DNA from: Agrostemma githago
Lineage: Eukaryota > Streptophyta > Magnoliopsida > Caryophyllales > Caryophyllaceae
Reading direction: 5' to 3'
Length of the DNA stretch: 64,000 nucleotides
Assembly (NCBI GenBank): GCA_958450325.1
Contig: OY288250.1
Coordinates: 46,102,683-46,166,682, forward strand
Below are positions 18,821 through 30,439 of the stretch, piece after piece. The first letter of the stretch is position 1; each line of letters begins with the position of its first letter. A program made the translations under genes and the position numbers. The notes below the pieces were generated by a model, which was given only the letters and a program-made list of their open reading frames with translations, searched no databases and was not told the origin of the DNA.

Positions 18821-21316
18821 AACCCTTACTCGCCCTCGAGTAAGCACATACTAACTACTAAACTATCCGAGTGGGTATTAGCGCACCCTACGCCCCTTCA
18901 ACTCACGCGAGTACACTTAGAGGGGAAGTGCACCCCGCAAGTCAAGTCGGGTCTTGAGACAAAACCGCGGATGCAACCGGACACAAAACACACAAACAAA
19001 CAAACACACAAATAAACACTTAGACGGTTGCACCCAAAACAAAAGAAATACCACTTCCCTCTAAAAGCGGTGAAAGAAGCACCGGTTTAGGACTCGAGGT
19101 AAGTGACAACGTTCCCAAGCTAGCAATACAAACCAAGGTGGACTAAACCCTAATAGTATGACGATAAAGCAACAAAAACGTTAGTAACTTACCTAGGTCC
19201 TCCTAACTTTCTAAAAACGTACTACGGGACGATCGGCGGAGTGGAAAAGTGAAGAACCACGGTGTTAGTCGACACTGTAGGGAAGTGAGACCCCGCCCCC
19301 TTTAGCGTGAGCCAAGAGGGTCGTCCCGTATCCAAAACCGCCTAACTAGTCCAAGTAAAAAGGTGGAAAACATGCAAAATGAGGGAAGACCGAGTAATGC
19401 CGCTATCATCCTTCCTAGGGACTCGGTCCTTTGGTAGGCTCTTCACGGCAAAAGTCGGAAAAAGGCTTATTTTGAGAGGTAGGGGTTATTTTTGTGAATC
19501 GGGTTTTCTTTTGACATTTTCTCTTTACGACGTTTTGATTTGTTTGTTGCCACGCCATTTCTTTTTCTTCTTTTCTATTTTGTTTTTGGCTTTTGTGCCT
19601 TTTCTTTTTCTTTCTTTCATTTTTCCTTCTTTTCTTTTCTTTGCCCTTTTTGGCAAGATTTGGCTTTTTGGCACTTCTTTGACAATTGAGAAAGAGAGAA
19701 ATCAACAAATTGCATTTTATTTGTGTGGAATGTGTAGGAGGTAGGTGAATGGGTGAGTCGGGAGCGCGCTTTCCCTTCAAACCCACAAAAAAGGGAAAAC
19801 TTGGACTAATCAAACGATCCTAAACACGGTCACCTAAGGGACGAGACTCGGTAACCAAGGCCTTTTCACACCGTGGGTGGTCATAATTGTCAAAATGCAA
19901 ATCCCGTAGTAAATCCCTAGTAAGCTAGGTGGACTCAAGGTAAAGGACCAACGAAATCATTGATTTAAGGGTCATTCTACTAGATTAAAGTCCAAGACTC
20001 GATTTACACTACTAGGAAGGGAAAGTACACACTCACACACTAGCCTCTAAACCGGGTTTTCGAAAACGGTTTACACACACAAGACACAACTAACGCAACA
20101 TAAAACGAAGCCATGACGAAAATGAAAGAAAAAGAGACAAAAGGCCACAAAACAAAAACAAAACAAAACAAGGAGAAACAAACACAAACACAACACAAAC
20201 ACCACCCCGATCATCCAAACAAGCCACCAAATCAACCACAACTTTACGAAGCTCCACCCGAGCACACAACATCACAATCTCCTCCAAACTCCGCAAGAGA
20301 TAAAGAAGAAAAAGGGATAAAGATGTTACCGGAAGTCTTGAAAGCTCTCCAAAGCTATTGGTGATTTAAGCAACCTATAAGGAAAGAGGGAGGCAAACAC
20401 GCACAATACGACAAAAACACGATACAAAAACATAAAACGAAAACACACCAAAAAGGAAAATCTTTTTGATTTTTTTGTGAAAATCTTTCAAATTTTTAGG
20501 TATTTTTAAAAGTTTTTCGAAAAAACTAAGAAAATAAAACTAACTATGCTAGAATATTGCTCCCCCACACTTAAACCGAGCAATGTCCTCATATGCTCAA
20601 TCGTAGTGTGCGGAGAGACAAAAGAAAAAGAAAAGAACTACGAAAATAAAGCTGAAAATCAAAAATAAAGTGAAGAAAAGGGTAGAAGGCGTCCGGCCGG
20701 GGTGTAGTCAAGTCACCAAGGGCCGAGACAAGAAAAGATATGGAAGGGGGAAGAAAATAAAAAGAAGGAAATAAAAGAAAATGGGAGGGGAGGGCTAGGT
20801 GTAATCAAGTCACCTAGCCCGGATTCTGCCTAAATCCGACTAAATCCTCAAAAAAAGAAAGTGAAAATCTTGTAAAAATTGGTTTTTTGAAAATGACTCT
20901 CGATGTAGTCACATCATCGAGAGTCGGGAGCAACGACTACCGAGGCCTCGAAGGCCACCACGATACCATGACTCAAGGGGAAAGGGGGCAAACAAGAGAA
21001 AAACAAGCAATAAAAGACGGAAAAGTAAGGATAGTTACCAAAACCAATCGGCTAGTAACTCACTCGCTCCATCGTCTCATAGATCAATAGAGGCTCGTCG
21101 CTTGTCTTCTCGGTTGCCATCTCGCTTCACACTCAAGAAGGACTCACGGTTGGGGTAGTAATGGTGCGAGGGGATGAAAATTTATGTGGATTTCGGTGTA
21201 AGGTGAGGTGTACGGGTCATATGATAGGAGTAAGGAGGAGTAGGAAGGTTGGGAGGGGGTATAATGGATGGGTGGAGTCAAACGCCTAAGAAAAGGCTCA
21301 AAAGGGAGAAAAGGGA
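18821..21316 (-). other. N1 long noncoding region
   Basis: About 2.5 kb without a supported gene, well conserved in N2 (27493-29990). It contains a pyrimidine-rich tract on the + strand (about 19555-19660; purine-rich in the element's RNA), the conserved block TCGAGAGTCGGGAGCAACG with its inverted partner CTCTCGATG near 20895-20930, and scattered CTCCCCCACACTT motifs (18808, 20572). Conservation across two insertions by itself only shows common descent. Confidence 0.6.
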
Positions 21317-21504
21317 CCATCCCGGTCGGGATGGATGATCCCGATCGGGTTGATAAACCCTTCCCGATCGGGAAGCTCTCGTCCCGGTCGGGAATGCACT
21401 CCAGTGAGTCCGAATTTTTGCACCTTCATCCCGATCGGGAGGGCTCCTTCCCGGTCGGGATTCCTCATCCTTCCCGGTCTGGAAGCCCTCTTCCCGGTCG
21501 GGAT
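21317..21504. repeat. TCCCGRTCGGGA palindrome array, N1 internal
   Basis: Eight units in 190 bp, for example CATCCCGGTCGGGATG (21318-21333), CTTCCCGATCGGGAAG (21360-21375), CATCCCGATCGGGAGG, CTTCCCGGTCTGGAAG and CTTCCCGGTCGGGATG. It lies 330-515 bp after the end of the ORF, in the 3' UTR of the element's RNA. Confidence 0.9.
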
Positions 21505-21832
21505 GAGTCTTCTTTGCTTTCCCCAAGCCCAAAAGCTTATCAAAAGCTTCAAAAACCGACTTCCACGCTCGCAAACCAAACTCCATCATCAACCATTCCT
21601 TTTTATGAATCACATGCACTTCACCTATCAACAAAGCTCCAACACACATTAAATTCTCTCCCTCACTACGTTCATCGATCAATCCAATATTACAAGAATA
21701 TCACAAAACTAACAAAATCAATAGAAAAATCACACAAATACAAGCACAAGTACTCTAAAGAGGAGAGGAGGAGAATATACAACATGACGGTTCTTTAGGA
21801 ACTCCGTCAAACCTAGGATGGTGGGCTCTTCT

Positions 21833-23178
21833 TCAACCGTAGCCCTCAAGGGCATGGAGGAGCAAGTCGAACGCGCTACCGACATCATAGGGAAGGCCCA
21901 AGAAGCGCTCGAGCTTAACCGACCTCCACGGCCTCCAAGGAGGAGGCAAGAAGTAGGAATCCCAAGACCCAAAATCGTCTTCAAAGTTGTCTCCGGGGTC
22001 TATCCATCCTACGAGCTTCACCGACCTCTTCCTCCCTAAGCATTGCCTCCAATCACAAGCAAGCTTCCTTTCCAAGAAACGAGGCACAAAAAGCGGTTTT
22101 GGCCTCACTTCCTCGTTGCACACCCCCACACTTGCCTCAAGTTGTGGTTCCCCATCTTCATCACTCTGCTCCAAATCATCTTGGAGGAGAGGATAGAAAC
22201 TTCTACCGGCGGTTTCAATCTCCTCCAAGTCATTGCTTGGTTCACTAGCTAGGGGCTCTTGATGCTTATCCACATTCTCGGACAAGGGCAACTCGAGGCT
22301 AACAATTTCACCCAACATCCTCACAAACTCTACCAACCCATCCAACTCACTATCCTCCTCCAATTCCTCACCAATGTTGCCTTCACCAAGGGTCATCTAC
22401 TCATTCGTCTCTTCTTAGGTAGACGATTGAGGTTCTTCAAAGCAAACTTCTCTATCAAAGGGAACTACATCGACGGCTTCGTAATTAGGTTGCTCCTCTC
22501 TCTTAACTGGGCACCCTCCATCTAAATATGATGCTCGGGATAAAGACATTACTGTTTGAACCGATAATGCATTTAATTGAGCATTCCTCGCCTCGTTTCC
22601 CCTTCGATTTTGGGCCATTAATTCCTCTTGTTCTTTTCGCAATTGAATGGCCGTTTCTTGGATGCTCCTTTGCATTTGAAGCATCGATTGATGAAACTTC
22701 AAGCTCGGCATTTGGTGGTCATTGGGGTCTTGTAAAGTTCCTTGATAATCTTGATAATGTCCAAGGGGTGGGGCATCATATTGTTGGTAGCAAGGTTGGG
22801 GTGATTGGTAGTATTGTGGGTCATGGGGTTCATATTGTGGTTGGGGTGGAGGGTAATATGGTGGGTCTTGGGGAAATTGGCTTCCATACGGTGAATCTTG
22901 ATTGAACATGGTGGGTTCACAATCATAGCTCGAGTAATAGCCACCATGGTCGTAGGAGTGATAGTCATTCACTTGTTGGTAGCCATTTCCATAATCTTGA
23001 AGATCATATCCGTCTTGATTACCCCAAGAAGCTTGATAGTGGTAGGGGGCCCTTGGTTCATGGAAGAAGAGGGGTAGCTCATATCGGCTCCCGAGTGTGT
23101 GGAGTTTAGATCAAACCCCATGCTTGCTCGAAAATCGTAGCTCATACCCGGTTGGAAACCACTCATTCTAGCAACCAT
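21833..23178 (-). pseudogene. Single ORF of N1, gag-like in position, broken
   Basis: The ATG at 23178 (MVARMSGFQPGMSYDFRASM) lies 242 bp after the PBS. A frameshift near 23040-23060 moves the reading into a frame with SWGNQDGYDLQDYGNGYQQ and then YSSYDCEP. This N-terminal third is rich in Tyr, Gln and Pro. A helical segment follows (LKFHQSMLQMQRSIQETAIQL), and then two in-frame stops near 22397 and 22415. The acidic C-terminal part ends in AFDLLLHALEGYG. N2 has the same layout and C-terminal signature. Position after the PBS and the Tyr/Gln/Trp composition recall the C-terminal part of Athila gag, but no CCHC motif or capsid core is seen. I regard it as gag-derived at best. Confidence 0.6.
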
Positions 23179-23400
23179 CCGTTTAAGCGGCTCTGAGTTG
23201 CAAGAAGAAGATAATCACCACCTCTAAGCACAAACTGTAGACTAAGAACAAACCTGAGAAGCCTAATGCTTTTTGGGCACTAGACAAGAGAGAAATAAAC
23301 CACACACACACAAGAAGAAAAGTAACAAAAAGAAAAAGAAAAACACAAACACAAAGACAAAGTCAAGCAAATAGGAAAACAAAGTCCAAACTAGCACCGT

Positions 23401-23417
23401 CCCCGGCAACGGCGCCA
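23401..23417 (-). other. Primer-binding site of N1, tRNA-Asp
   Basis: On the + strand CCCCGGCAACGGCGCCA, identical to the 3' end of plant tRNA-Asp(GUC) including CCA, and 3 bp from the LTR start at 23421. The minus-strand reading TGGCGCCGTTGCCGGGG is the PBS form known from Athila elements. Confidence 0.9.
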
Positions 23418-24508
23418 AATTGATGGGAGGGATTCGTCACGTCCCAACCGTCAATAAAATAACCGGCTATTCCTACGGTAGATAGGGCAAGTCGGGTCGA
23501 ATCCACGGGGACGGTAATGTATAGCCTAGACTAGGTCGGCCCAAATACTAGACTAAGTCAACGAACTAGGCTAAACTACTATGATAAGGAGGGGAGAAAG
23601 CTAGACTAAGACTAAGGCAAAGGAGAAAGCAAACAAGGAAAACGGGCTAGGATTACGTCGGGGTCAAAGGGGTAACGGAATGGTCAAGGGAGAGCTAGAG
23701 CGAAGGAGGTAGTAGGGTAATCTAGGTTGGCCCGGGCTCTCGCAACTTAGACCTACCTAGAGGTTCATCCTATAACCCATCTCGGCGACACACATGACAA
23801 ACGGGGTTTTAACGTGCTATAATGGCCTAAGCCGCATCCGGGCTCTCGCTACTTAGACCGACCTAGGGGTCGTCCTCACCGGGCTCTCGCAACTTAGTGA
23901 GGGAACCGAACCCACAAACAAACTATCACCCACAAGAGAAAGGCAAGAAAAACAAGTATTTGCAACTACTAGTCAATCAAGCATTTCAACAAACATGTGA
24001 TGTGCACCAAACCAAGAGGAAACCCAAATCTTCCACCAACATCTCCAACAAACCCTTAATCACCCAATTAACACCCTAATCACCCTACTAACCCTAGCAA
24101 GAACACTACTCTAACATAATCAAACTAAAAGTAACATAAACAAGAAGAATCAACCTAAACATCAAAACAAACATAAACAAACTAGTGAAAATGATGAACT
24201 ATAATCAAAGATGTAAACTTGGATCAAATAAACAAGATAAAGAGTAAAAGAAGAAGAGGATTATACCATACTACAAAGGAAATGGAAAACAAGAACACTT
24301 GCATAGAAGAAAACCAAAATAATTCCACCAAGGTTGTCAATCTTGGATGGATTCTTCAAGAGATCCAATAATACAAGAGTAAACTAGGATTAGCTACTAA
24401 TTACCGACTAATCTACACTAATCTAATCTAATCTAACCTAAAGTAGTCTAGGGTTTTAGGAGAAGTGAAGAATATAACATAAGATAGTGTCTTAATACAA
24501 GAGGAGGG

Positions 24509-24516
24509 TATATATA
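24509..24516 (-). promoter_or_regulatory. LTR TATA box, N1 5' LTR
   Basis: TATATATA on the minus strand, the expected promoter of the N1 genomic RNA. Confidence 0.65.
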
Positions 24517-24570
24517 GGGTTTAAGAATGAAAGGAGAAGAAAAGAATTGAACGCGGGATGCAGCACCCCC

Positions 24571-24696
24571 GTCCTGGCCGAGACGAGGTGGTCCTGGTCG
24601 GGAAGACCTGCTCCCGGTCGGGATGGGCAGTCAGTATGCTCTTCTTCGTTTCCTCCTTCATCCCGGACAGGATGAGGCCATACCCGTTCGGGATGA
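24571..24696. repeat. TCCCGRTCGGGA palindrome array, N1 5' LTR U3
   Basis: Same array as at 18321-18466 but one unit shorter: the stretch with GTCGGGATGGGGTCGGTCCTGGCC is missing, consistent with loss of one repeat by slippage or recombination. Confidence 0.82.
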
Positions 24697-25040
24697 GCCT
24701 TGTAGGCCTCCAATATGAACTTTTTGGTCCCTCCTTGCTTCTCATGGGCTTCCCATCAATTATCGGGACTCGGGATCGGGTCTCGGAGGCTCGGGATTGG
24801 GTCCCAAGGTCTCGGGGTCGATTCCAAGGCATCGAATCATCGTTCCTTTACTCCGTTGGCTCCAAAATGTGTATGTATAGAGTCGGAATCGCTCCAACTC
24901 TTCCAAATCGGCCTCGGGAACCTGAAACGAACTAAAGGAAGCATAAGAAGCCCCTAAATTGCTCACAAGGAGCGATTCTACAAGGAAAATGGGACCAAAA
25001 CACTACAAAATAGGCACTACAAACCACACTTATCACTTTT

Positions 25041-25857
25041 TTTGGGTTAAAATCGACGGTTGGTCAAATTAAATACAAATATCGCACGATTTGAATTTAA
25101 CTTGACCTCCGGTACTATAATCGTGTATATATACGATTATAATACCGTCGTCGGGATTTTTGTGAAAATGTCATTATCGTGTTAGAGATTTTGAATTAGT
25201 AACGAAATGTTTCCCTCTACGTCACGACATCGAAACTAACCCTTTCGGGTTATGTGATGTCGGTTTTCGTGTCAACGGGTTCCGTACTAATTATAGAAAA
25301 GGGATTATATGTGTTCAACTATGACCTTAGGCGATTATCATAGTCCAACGTATTCAAAACCGAATTTTTAGTATTAATATATATATACGCGGTATGATTA
25401 ACGTTAGTAAAGATGAAAGGATGATAAAACAAAAATATAAAAAGGTAAAAAAAAAGGGTTAGCGTTAATGCTACTATTACGATTATGATTATGATACAAA
25501 ATACGACAAAATAAATAATAACGAGACGAGATGGTAGAGATCAAGATGGGGTTTAGGACACCCTCAACATACATGCTAGGTAGGGACCTCGGAAATGGAC
25601 TCATAAATAGCGACGGGACGCCGAAGTATCGAGGATGTACGCGAGTTATGGTGTGTATGGGTGTGTGTGTGTTACGCCGGTTTTTTCGAGGGACGAAGGC
25701 TCGGTTTTTTGGTGTGAATTGCTTAGGGTCACTAAGGACTCGTAGTATTGTGTAGTATGGGAGAAATATAGGGTAAATGTAGGTGCAAAAGTTGTGTAGA
25801 AATTGTGTGTAAGAGTTCTGTAAATGCATGGGGTTGATGGGGTATTTATAGGGAGAC
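25041..25857 (-). repeat. Element B left LTR, second segment
   Basis: Continues the B LTR after N1 (TTTGGGTTAAAATCGACGG). Like the C LTR it holds a GTTTAGGACACCCTCAACATACATGC block and a TATA box. It ends at GAGAC, the target of N2. Confidence 0.8.
25843..25850 (-). promoter_or_regulatory. LTR TATA box of element B
   Basis: Minus strand TATAAATA. N2 is inserted 7 bp upstream of it, separating it from palindrome cluster 2, which would otherwise begin about 20 bp upstream of the box. Confidence 0.65.
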
Positions 25858-26932
25858 TGATGGGCAGGATTTGTCGTGAATCCCAACCGTCAAACAAAAC
25901 CGGCTGTACCTAGTGGGTAGCTAGGGTAAGTCGGGTCGAATCCACAGGGACGGGAGGTCGGACTAGGGTATGCTACGGTCTAGGACTAGGTTCGAGACGA
26001 GCTATTCTAAGGAGGGGGAGACTAAGGCTAAGCTAGGTCTAAGGCAAGAAAACTATCAAAGGAAACGGGCTAGGGTTAGGTCGGGGTCAAAGGGGTAATG
26101 AAATGGTCAAGGAAGAGTTAGAGGTGAAGGAGGTAGTAGGGTAATCTAGGTAATGCCCGGGCTCTCGCAACTTAGACTCACCTAGAGGTTCCACCGAAAA
26201 CCCGTCTCGGCGATACACAACACAAACGGGGTACTAGCGTGCTATAGGCCTAGGTCGCATCCGGGCTCTCGCAACTTAGACCGACCTAGGGGTCGTCCTC
26301 ACCGGGCTCTCGCAACTTAATGAGGGAACCGAACCCATAAGCAAACTAATACCCACGAAAGAAAGGCAAGAAAACAAGCATTCGTACATACTTAGTCATT
26401 CAAGCAATTCCACAAACATGTGATGTGCATCAAACAAGAGGAAACCCAAATCTTCCGCCAACATCTCTAACAAACCCTTAATCATTCAATTAACACCCTA
26501 ATCGCCTTATTAACCCTAACAAGAACACTACTCTAACATAATCTTACTAATACTAACAAGAACAAGAAGATCTAATAAAAGAAACTAAACAAACATAAAC
26601 AAACTCAACCAAACTAACAAGAACAAGAACAAACAATAATAAAGATTCAAACTTGAACCACAAAAAAAGGATTAAAAAGGAAAAGGAGAGGATTGTACCA
26701 AACTAGAGGAAGAAGAAAGAACAAAACTTGCATTAATGAAGAAAACCCAAAACAAACATCCAAGGTTGTCAAGCTTGGAGAAGATCTTGAAGAATTCCCT
26801 TAATACAAGTACTAATCTAATATTAACTACTAATTATCGACTAATCTACACTAATCTAATCTAACCTAACCTAAAGTAGTCTAGGGTTTTAAGGAGATAA
26901 CCTAAGATCACCTCAGATTACAAGAGGAAGGG

Positions 26933-26940
26933 TATATATA
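26933..26940 (-). promoter_or_regulatory. LTR TATA box, N2 3' LTR
   Basis: TATATATA on the minus strand, 53 bp below the palindrome array, the same spacing as in N1. Confidence 0.65.
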
Positions 26941-26993
26941 GGGTTACAAGTGGAAAGGAGAAGACAGGAGCATTCACGGGCCTGAACTGGGCT

Positions 26994-27138
26994 CATCCCG
27001 GTCGGGATGAGTTGGTCCCGATCGGGATGGGCCATCCTTCCCGGTCGGGAAGGACCTTCCCGATCGGGATGGGCTCACAGTAGCCGTGCTTCATGTTCCC
27101 TTCATCCCGAACGGGATGAGGCCATCCCGAACGGGATG
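26994..27138. repeat. TCCCGRTCGGGA palindrome array, N2 3' LTR U3
   Basis: Six well-kept units: CATCCCGGTCGGGATG (26994), GTCCCGATCGGGATG (27015), CTTCCCGGTCGGGAAG (27037), CTTCCCGATCGGGATG (27056), CATCCCGAACGGGATG (27103 and 27123). Where the left arm reads CAT the right arm mostly reads ATG, and where it reads CTT the right arm can read AAG. Confidence 0.92.
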
Positions 27139-27478
27139 GGTCTTTGTAGGCCTCCCTTAAGAGCTCTTTGGTCCCTCCTTGCCTCTCGTGGGCTTCTCGT
27201 CGATTCTCGGGACTCGGGATCGGGTCTCGGAGGCTCGGGATTGGATCCCGAGGTCTCGGGGTCGATTCCAAGGCATCGAGTCATCGTTCCTCTACTCCGT
27301 TGGCTCCAAAATGTGTATGTATCGAGTCGGAATCGCTCCAACTCTTCCAATTCGGCCTCGGGAACCTGAAACGAACTAAAGGAAGCATAAGAAGCCCCTT
27401 AACCGCTCCCAAGGAGCCATTCCACAAGGAAAAAGGGACCAAAACACAGCAAATAGGCACTACAAACTACACTTATAA

Positions 27479-27492
27479 ACTCCCCCACACTT
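27479..27492 (-). other. Candidate polypurine tract of N2
   Basis: Minus strand AAGTGTGGGGGAGT directly before the 3' LTR, as in N1. Confidence 0.6.
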
Positions 27493-29990
27493 AACCCTTA
27501 CTCGCCCTCGAGTAAGCACATACTACTACTAAACTATCCGAGTGGGTATTAGCACACCCTACGCCCCTTCAACTCACGCGAGTGCCCTTAGAGGAAAAGT
27601 GTACTCCGCAAGGCAAGTTGGGTCTTGCGACAAAACTGTGGATGCAACCGGACACAAAACACATAAACGAACAATCACACAAACAAACACATAATCGGTT
27701 GCACCCAAAAGAAAATAAATACCGCATCCCTCAAAAAGCGGTGAATAAAACACCGGTTTAGGACTCGAGGTAAGTGAAAACGTTCCCAAGCAAGACGTAC
27801 AAACCAAGGTGAACTAAACCCTAATAGTATGACGATAAAGCAACAAAAACGTTGGTAACTTACCTAGGTCCTCCTAACATTCTAAAAACGTACTACAGGA
27901 CGATCGGCGGAGTGGAAAGTGAAGAACCACGGTGTTAGTCGACACTGTAGGTAAGTGAGACCCCGTCCCCTTTAGCGTGAGCCAAAAGGGTCGTCCCGTG
28001 TCCAAGACCGCCTAACTAGTCCAAGTAAAAAGGTGGAAATAATGCAAAATGAGGGAAGACCGACTAATGCCGCTATCATCCTTCCTCGGGACTCGGTCCT
28101 TTGGTAGGCTCTTCACGGCAAAAGTCGGAAAAAGGCTTATTTTTGTGAGGATTTCTTTTTGTGAGACGGGTTTTCTTTTGGCATTTTCTCTTTTGTTTTG
28201 CATTTTTGCTTTGTTTTGCCATGCCATTCTTTTTCTTCTTTTCTATTTTCTTTTTGGCTTTTGTGCCTTTTCTTTTTCTTCATTCTTTTCTTTCTTTCTT
28301 TTTTCTTTCTTTTCTTTTCTTTGCCCTTTTTTTGGCAAGATTTGTCTTTTTGGCATTTCTCGACAATCAAGAAAGAGAGAATCAATAAATTGCATTTTAT
28401 TGTGTGTGTATGTGAGGAAGGTAGGGTAATGGGTAAGTCGGGGGTCGCGATTTCCCTTCAAACCCACAAAAAGTGGAGAACTTGGACTAATCAAACAATC
28501 CTAAACACGGTCACCTAGGGGACGAGACTCGGTAACCAAGACCTTTTCACACCGTGGGTGGTCATTATGGTCAAAATGCAAATCCCGTAGTAAATCCCTA
28601 GTAAGCTAGGTGGACTCAAGGTAAAGGACCAACGAAATCATTGATTTAGGGTCATTCTACTAGATTAAAGTCCAAAACTCGATTTATACAACTAGGAAGG
28701 GAAAAATAGACACTCACACACTAGCCTCTAAACCGGGTTTTCGAAAACCATTTACACACAAGACACACAACACAACACAAAATGAAGACATGACGAAAAC
28801 AAAAGGAAAATAAACAAAGGCAACAAAAACAAAACAAACTTATAACAAACACCACCCCGATAATCCATACAAGTCACCAAACCTCCACCACAAGAATGCA
28901 CAAGCTCCACCCGAGCACACCTCAACACACATCTCCTCCAAACATCACAAGGAATAAAGAGGGAAAGAGGGTTAGAAGATGTTACCGGGTGTCTTTAGAG
29001 CTTTCCAAAGTCATTGGCGATTAAAGCAACCTATAAGGACAAAGGGAGGCAAAACACACACACAAACAAATATACGACACAAAGACACAAAACGAAAACA
29101 CAAAAGAGAAAATCTTTTTGATTTTTGTGAAAAATTTTCAAATTTTTATGGTTTTTAAAGATTTTTAGAAAAACTAAGAAAATAAACTAAGCTATACTAG
29201 AATATCGCTCCCCCACACTTAAATCGAGCCATGTCCTCATGCTCGATCGTAGGGTGCGGAGAGACAAAAGCAAATAGAAAAGAAACTACGAAAATAAAGC
29301 TAAAAATCAAAAATAAGGTGAAGAAAAAGGTAGAAGGTGTCCGGCCGGGGTGTAGTCAAGTCACCATGGGCCGAGACAAGAAAAAGATATGGATGGGAGA
29401 AGAAATAAAAAGAAGGAAATAAAAGGAAATGGGAGGGGAGGGCTAGGTGTAATCAAGTCACCTAGCCCGGATTCCGCCTAAATCCGACAAAATCCAACAA
29501 AAAGGGGTGAAAGACTTGTAAATTTTGGATTTTGAAATGACTCTCGATGTAGTCACGTCATCGAGAGTCGGGAGCAACCATATACCAAGGCCTCGAAGGC
29601 CACCATGACACAAATATAAGGGGAAGGGGAGTAAACAAAGGAAAATAAGCTATAAATGACGGAAAAGAAAGGATAGTTGCCATACCGATTGGTTGGCAAC
29701 TCACTCACTCCATCGTCTCAAAGATCAATGTAAGCACATAGCTAGTCTTCATCATTGCTATTCCTCTTCAAACTTGATAGAACCGCATGGTTAAGGTAGT
29801 AATGGTGTGAGGGGTGGAAATTGATGTGAAACTCGGTGTAAAGGGAAGAGAAAAGAGGTGAGGGTATGAAAATGAAGTGGAACGGTCATATGACGTGAGC
29901 AAGGATGGGTGAGGGAGGTTGGGTGGGGGGTATACAATGGTTGGGTGGGCTCAAATGTCAAAGAAGAGGCCAAAAGAGGAGAAAAGAGAC
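27493..29990 (-). other. N2 long noncoding region
   Basis: 2.5 kb without a supported gene, collinear with 18821-21316 of N1. It includes the pyrimidine-rich tract at about 28205-28330. Apparent reading frames there are products of the biased composition. Confidence 0.6.
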
Positions 29991-30154
29991 CATCCCGATC
30001 GGGATGGATGGTCCCGATCGGGGTGACACACCCATCCCGATCGGGAAGCTCCCTTCCCGGTCGGGACGGCACTCCAGCAAGCTCCAATTTTTGCACCTCC
30101 ATCCCGATCGGGATGGCTTCTTCCCGGTCGGGAAACCTCCTACTCGGTCGGGAA
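29991..30154. repeat. TCCCGRTCGGGA palindrome array, N2 internal
   Basis: Seven units: CATCCCGATCGGGATG (29991), GGTCCCGATCGGGGTG, CATCCCGATCGGGAAG, CTTCCCGGTCGGGACG, CATCCCGATCGGGATG, CTTCCCGGTCGGGAAA and CTACTCGGTCGGGAAG. The last unit has a left arm of the ACTCG type and a right arm of the CGGGA type. Confidence 0.9.
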
Positions 30155-30439
30155 GGGTCTTCATGACTCCCGAAACCTCAAAAGCTTCACCGAAGCTTCA
30201 AAAACCGACCTCCAAACTCAAGATCCATGCTCTATCATTATCTACTCTCCCCTAGGAATCACCTTTCCTTCACACCTATCACAATGAACTCAAATACAAC
30301 ATCAAATTCCCTCCCTCACATCGCTCATCAAAAATCCAAATGAACAAGAGTTCCACAAAGGCTAACAATCCTAGAAACCAAACTATACAAACATAAACAC
30401 AAATACAAGCACAAAAGAAAAGAAAAAGAGATATTTACA

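Larger units (their letters stand above)
17181..25035 (-). mobile_element. N1: complete non-autonomous LTR retrotransposon
   Basis: Two LTRs (17181-18806 and 23421-25035) flank an internal region of 4614 bp, and the 5-bp duplication CTTTT (17176-17180, 25036-25040) marks the insertion. On the minus strand the order is 5' LTR, tRNA-Asp PBS, one broken ORF, long noncoding region, purine tract, 3' LTR. There is no protease, RT, RNase H or integrase. The LTRs differ at roughly 1.6 percent of positions by eye plus a 10-bp indel, so insertion is fairly recent. The tRNA-Asp PBS is typical of Athila elements, and Athila-like enzymes are the likely helper. N2 is a second member of the same family. Confidence 0.92.
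23421..25035 (-). repeat. 5' LTR of N1
   Basis: 1615 bp, TGATGGGAGGG … CACTTATCA. It carries a TATATATA box at 24509-24516 and an upstream palindrome array at 24571-24696, and the three GGGCTCTCGCAACTTAG motifs at about 23732, 23838 and 23880. Confidence 0.92.
25858..27478 (-). repeat. 3' LTR of N2
   Basis: TGATGGGCAGG … ACTTATAA; the usual CA end has changed to AA. TATA box at 26933-26940, palindrome array at 26994-27138, three GGGCTCTCGCAACTTAG motifs at about 26157, 26260 and 26303. Confidence 0.9.

Noticed and set aside
19555..19660. Pyrimidine-rich tracts of N1 and N2 (also 28205-28330) as coding for Phe/Lys-rich proteins
   Set aside because: Frames on both strands are pure composition effects (CTTTT repeats), not shared between N1 and N2 as proteins.
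21317..21504. Palindrome array as a CRISPR-like array
   Set aside because: Units are 14-16 bp, spacers are short and irregular, sequence is plant nuclear and no cas gene is present.
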